DNA from: Parasitella parasitica
Taxonomy: Eukaryota > Mucoromycota > Mucoromycetes > Mucorales > Mucoraceae
Reading direction: 5' to 3'
NCBI GenBank assembly: GCA_025201805.1
Contig: MU619282.1
Location: 132,726-155,592, forward strand
Length of the DNA: 22,867 bases
Below the pieces are notes generated by a model. It searched no databases. It had not been told where the DNA came from and was given only the letters and a program-made list of their open reading frames with translations. Positions 18,345-22,867 of this stretch are shown here, piece by piece. The position numbers were made by a program, and so were the translations under genes. The first letter of the stretch is position 1; the number at the start of each line of letters is the position of its first letter.

Positions 18345-21300
18345 ATGTCCACTGATAACGGGAAATTACTTGCCACAGCAATTCACTTTTCTGATTCTCA
18401 GCAGCAGGTTGGCCGATCGCCCAAAGGTGAAACCTCTACTGCAATGAAAAGACAATTGAAGCGGACTCCGTCTAGCTCAAGCCACGCTATCATTGCATAT
18501 AGAACCTTGTCTATTACTGTTTCTGAACATCAAGCTAAAAGTCGCAAGCCTACAAAGAAATCCAAAAGGGATTTAGCAGAAGGTATTTGTATATTTAGCA
18601 CATGCAACATCACTTTGATCATCTCACAACGGCTCTTTTTCATTATAGATTTATCGAGTGCTACTTATCACAAGATCTCCATTTTAGAATTAAGCCAACA
18701 ATACAGAACAAACACTGAGCAAGGCCTTGATACAGCTCAAGCTGTCTGTCGTGTTGCAGAATACGGCAAAAACACCATCTCTCCTCCTCCCAACAATTGG
18801 CTCAAGAAACTCATTGGCTATTTTTTTGGCGGGTTCTGCAGTTTGCTTTGGTTTGCTAGTATAATCTGTTACATCTCTTGGAAGCCATTAGGCGAGCCCA
18901 ACCCTTCTCCTCTCAATCTGGCTTTGGCTGTTATCCTGATGTTTGTTATCTTTGTGCAAGCCTTTTTTAATGCGTGGCAGGATTGGTCCACAAGCCGTGT
19001 CATGAGCTCTATAAACAACATGTTGCCTACACAAACATTGGTTCTACGCGATGGAAAGATTATAACAGTAGACGCTGCGCATTTGGTTCCTGGTGATGTG
19101 GTCCATATCAAGATGGGCAACAAGATTCCTGCTGATATGCGGCTTATTCAAGCTTCCGATGACCTCAAGTTTGATCGCTCTGTGCTGACGGGTGAATCTG
19201 ATGCTATCCCTGGTAGCGTTGATGCTACTGATGACAATGTCTTGGAAAGTCATAATGTAGCCATGGTTGGGACCCATTGCTTGAATGGCTCAGCTGTGGG
19301 TGTTGTGGTCTCTATTGGAGACAACACGCTGATGGGTAAAATTGCTCGCTTGTCTCTCGTTGGCTCTAATTCTCGTACTACTCTCCAGGTGGAAATCTTG
19401 AGATTTGTCATTATCATTGCCGTTTTGTCCATCTCTGTTGGCATTGTTTGTATTGTCACTTGGGCGGCTTGGCTCAGAAGAGACTATCCTGATTTTCTTA
19501 GTGTCTCCAATGCTTTGATTGCTGTTATCAGCGTTATTGTTGCTTTTGTACCAGAAGGTATGCTTTTTATCTATTGATCATGTGTTTTTGATGGTGCTCA
19601 GACGCTCACAAAATGTATATTTAGGCATGCCGATTGCTGTTACCTTGTGCCTTACTCTGATCGCCCATCGTATGCAAAAGAATAATGTGCTGTGTAAAGT
19701 GTTGGCCACTGTGGAGACATTAGGCAGCGTCAATGTGCTGTGCTCTGACAAAACTGGTACTCTCACTGAAAACAAAATGTTTGTGTCTGATGTAAGCCTT
19801 GATATCAAAGGTTATTCATCTGCTGCATGCAAAGAAGCCTATTCCTCTAACAACAAAGCTAGTGATGGCATAATTCCTCAATTGCGACAAATTCAGCTTG
19901 CCTCTGCGCTTTGCAATGGAGCAAGCTTTGATACCGCTACATCTCACTTGGAAGTCTCCCAGCGTACAATATATGGGGATGCTACCGATTGCGCCATCTT
20001 GGGTTTTGCTGAAAGCTTGGGCCCGTCCAAAGGCATTGTGCAGACTATACGTACTAATAATGAAAAGATATATGAAGTGCCCTTCAATTCCAAAAATAAA
20101 TGGATGATGTCTATATCTCGACCTGTCAAGGAATCCATGGCTGAAGAGCTCTCTACAGGTGCCAGTAGTGTATCTCAAAACGACTGGGTGCTGTTCTGTA
20201 AAGGTGCTCCTGATGTCATCTTGAGTAGATGTGCCAGTATTTTGCTTGCGGATGGCTCTGAGGAAGCTCTGACTGATAAGCGTATTGAGCTTTTACTAAA
20301 TCTACAAACGAAATGGGCAAATGAGGGCAAACGTGTCTTGTTACTGACTCGCCGTGTCATCAAAGCTAAAGAAACTCCTGCTAACACCGTTGCTGGAACT
20401 TCAAGCTTTGCTAATTGGGCCGCCACTATGAACACTTGTCTTGTTGTTATTGGCATGATTGCCATAGTAGATCCTCCTCGTCCTGAAAGTGCTGAAACTG
20501 TAAGTATTTGCAGAAGAGCTGGCATTCGTTTCTTTATGGTCACCGGCGATTTTCCTACTACTGCTGCTGCCATTGCTCGCGAAATTGGTATCTTTACAAC
20601 GGAGCATCCTCATACCATTCAAAATTTGGATCCTGCCAAGAATATTGTTGATGTTGTTGAGTATGCTCCCAACAAGCTCATTAAGACTGCTCCTATAACT
20701 GACCTGGAAAGCTGCAAAGGCTCTAAATTAAGCAGCATAGTCGATGAGAAGGTTGTCAAGGAAATCGGCAACAGCAAATCCCTATTATTGTCTGGAAGTG
20801 ATATGATTACACTCAATGATGCTCAATGGGAGCAGGTCTGCCAGTATGAAGAGATAGTCTTTGCCCGTACCTCGCCTGATCAAAAGTTGCGCATTATTAA
20901 GGAATTCCAAAAACGCGAAAATATAGTTGCCATGACGGGAGATGGCGTAAATGATGCTCCCTCCTTGAAAGCTGCTAATGTTGGTATTGCCATGGGTAGC
21001 GGTTCTGATGTTGCTATCGAAGCTGCTGATATGATTTTGCTCGACAAGTTCACCAGTATCATTGCAGCCATAGAAAACGGTCGCCTTGTCTTTGATAATC
21101 TCAAAAAAGTTATAGTGTATCTACTGCCTGCTGGTTCTTGGTCAGAACTATGGCCTGTTCTCATCAATATCTTCTTGGGTTGTCCACAGCCACTGTCCTC
21201 TTTCCAGATGATTATTATATGTGTATTTACTGATCTGTGCCCGTCTATGGCCATCATGATGGAGAAGCCTGAAGCCGGCTTGCTGGATCGTTCTCCTCGT

Positions 21301-21852
21301 CGTCCCAAAAGCGATCGACTGGTAAACGGTAAACTCTTATTGCATGCTTATGGCTTTGTCGGCTTGATGGAAATGCTGTCGTCTATGTTCCTTTTCTTTC
21401 TCTATTTAGGAATGAATGGTCTTGGCCCTAGCAAAATATTCTTGTCCTTTTCCAGCTTGACTAACCCAGATGGCTACATGGGGTTCACTGCTGATGAGAT
21501 TACTAAACTGATCAGTACTGCTCAGTCTATCTACTTTGTAAATTTGGTCATTTGTCAATGGGGAAATGTCCTTGCGACTAGAACCAGAAGGCTCTCCATT
21601 GCTCAGGCCAATCCTCTCTGGGGTCCCAATCAAAACTTGTATCTTTTCGCCGCCATGATTGGCTCTCTTACTATTGCTCTCATAGTCCTCTATGTCCCTG
21701 TCTTCAACGTCTATCTGGGAACGGCTCCAATTCCCATCAAATTTTGGTTTATTCCTTTTGGTTGGGCTGCCTTTATTATCATCATGGATGAAATCAGAAA
21801 ACTTTTGGCTCGTATATTCCCTACCAGTTTTTTTGGAAAGTTAGCTTGGTGA
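18345..21852 (+). CDS. type IIC P-type ATPase (fungal Na+/K+-ATPase alpha-like cation pump)
   Basis: Membrane cation-transporting ATPase. Exons 18345-18582, 18649-19557, 19625-21852 (1124 aa); introns are 66 and 67 nt. The N-terminal cytosolic region with KRTPSSSSHAIIAYRTLSIT precedes the cation-ATPase N domain (ISILELSQQYRTNTEQGL). Actuator TGES is at 260-263; M4 carries VPEGMPIAVTLCLT (E382). The phosphorylated Asp is D424 in CSDKTGTLTENKM; nucleotide-binding KGAPD starts at K575; the hinge TGDGVND is at 820-826. M5 reads LLPAGSWSELWP and M6 IIICVFTDLCPS; PEAGLLDRSPRRPKSDRLVN follows, as in Na+/K+-ATPases. Compared with animal pumps, M5 Glu and the second M6 Asp are kept. The M5 Ser-Asn pair and first M6 Asp are replaced, so the ion cannot be assumed. 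No beta subunit gene is seen nearby. I recall similar M5/M6 sequences in other fungal IIC pumps. Confidence 0.93.
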
Positions 21853-21938
21853 ATATCTTCCCCTCCCCCTCTCTTTTACAGTTACAAATAGAACATGCAT
21901 GTAAATCTTGGAATGATGACCATTCATTTTCAAAAATT

Positions 21939-21944
21939 AATAAA
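21939..21944 (+). terminator. poly(A) signal of the P-type ATPase gene
   Basis: AATAAA on the plus strand, 86 nt after the stop codon. Confidence 0.5.
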
Positions 21945-22832
21945 ATATTGTGTTATTCAATTACTCGAGGTACAAGACTATTTGGCAAAATGAGTATATA
22001 AGCTTTTGTTACATCTTACCACTTTAACGAAGCTAATTAATTTTAATAGGGCACATTTGTCTTTCAAATCAGATAGCCTGTTGACATCTAAAGTCGAGAT
22101 AGAACTCTAACAGGTTACAAAAATTTAGTATGTACATACGATGCTTGTTATTTCATAATATAAGCTTAATAAATCTCTGCAATGGTGGATAGATTCAACC
22201 AAAGAAAACGAAGCACGGACTTGGCACTTGTAGTACAAAACATTGCGAGCTTAAGCTTTCCAAGTCTAATACACTTTTATAACACAACATATTTATGAAT
22301 TTTATGCAATAGCACCATGATTTTTATATTTATTTATCTAAGACGAGTTCTATAGCTTTAGTCTTCCATTGTTATAAACCGCCGTGTACATATAAAACAT
22401 CCTACTTGCACATGCCAAATGTTCATGTACGTACATCATACATCATTTTATATGTAATGTTGCATCCACAGCAAATCGTTCAAAACCTAGCAAGAAGAGG
22501 CAACGGAAAAATGTCTCGTCTACACAGCAACTTTTTTTAAGAGAAAGAAATTTAGTGGTTTATCAAATTTTGAAGGATTAATGAGTTTTGAACGTCGACA
22601 GAAATTTTGACTATAGAATCAGAAATATCATTGTTAACCGAGTGAATATAATGTTACAAAGCTTATCCAGAGATCAGTAGCGGTGATAGCTTGAAACCAG
22701 TGTTTAAATTGACTTTGCAGTCAATTACACAAGTTTGTGGTATTGTTTGATATTATGGTTAAAGTTTGGCGGCCTCAAGTTACATATTAACAGGTTTATT
22801 GTCGTACGTTTTATGTATGCAAGAGAGTAGGC

Positions 22833-22834
<2 letters not shown>
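21945..22834. other. gene-free right end
   Basis: AT-rich with no supported ORF, RNA gene or repeat. Confidence 0.5.

Positions 22835-22867
<33 letters not shown>
22835..22867. repeat. homopolymer run of 33 T at the window edge
   Basis: An uninterrupted run of T reaches the last base. It could be the poly(A) tail of a minus-strand retroelement lying to the right, or a low-complexity or assembly-edge artefact. Confidence 0.8.

Noticed and set aside
18345-19577. A separate 410-aa truncated ATPase followed by a second protein
   Set aside because: A 67-nt GTATGC...TTTAG intron (19558-19624) joins the two frames exactly at the invariant PEG motif of M4, so this is one intact gene.
1-22867. tRNA genes, rRNA, CRISPR arrays, bacterial-type operons
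   Set aside because: I looked for T-arm-like GTTCRANTCC words on both strands, regular short repeats with spacers, and ribosome-binding-site-led gene chains. None were found, and the genes are clearly eukaryotic with introns.

Overview
The window looks like nuclear DNA of an early-diverging filamentous fungus, most likely Mucoromycota/Mucorales. The reasons are an AT-rich background, compact genes split by very short introns (about 25 placed here, nearly all 50-71 nt, with GT...AG ends and CTAAC/CTAAT-like branch points), fungal versions of eukaryotic housekeeping genes, and a Fanzor (TnpB-like) fragment of a kind known in this group. The species cannot be named from the sequence alone.

Layout from left to right. 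Positions 1-269 hold the C-terminal end of a Fanzor/TnpB-like RNA-guided endonuclease gene, followed by an AT-rich tail with an 87-bp tandem repeat. Next are CHO2 (phosphatidylethanolamine N-methyltransferase; six exons, minus strand) and, divergently, an intronless alpha-arrestin with three LPxY motifs. Two genes I cannot assign follow, both on the minus strand: a small two-exon zinc-finger/membrane protein with an MGN start, and a 185-residue orphan. Between about 9.4 and 11.5 kb is a gene-poor stretch with 2.6 diverged copies of a ~330-bp tandem repeat that still shows a minus-strand coding signature.

From 11.5 to 17.4 kb four housekeeping genes lie head to tail on the minus strand: a CCDC137-like nucleolar protein (4 exons), Mediator subunit MED27 (8 exons), a J-domain co-chaperone (6 exons) and elongation factor 1-beta (3 exons). 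A ~900-bp divergent region with an unresolved Cys-rich membrane reading frame separates these from a plus-strand type IIC P-type ATPase (Na+/K+-ATPase-like, 3 exons, 1124 aa). The last kilobase holds no recognisable gene and ends in a run of 33 T.

Functionally this is an ordinary fungal housekeeping neighbourhood: lipid methylation, transporter turnover, transcription, translation, chaperoning and cation transport. It is interrupted by mobile-element debris. No operon-like or pathway-level cooperation is evident. Exon structures were deduced by hand from reading frame, splice sites and family resemblance. The parts most likely to be new are the Fanzor remnant with its flanking repeat, the decayed tandem coding repeat, and the three unassigned small reading frames.
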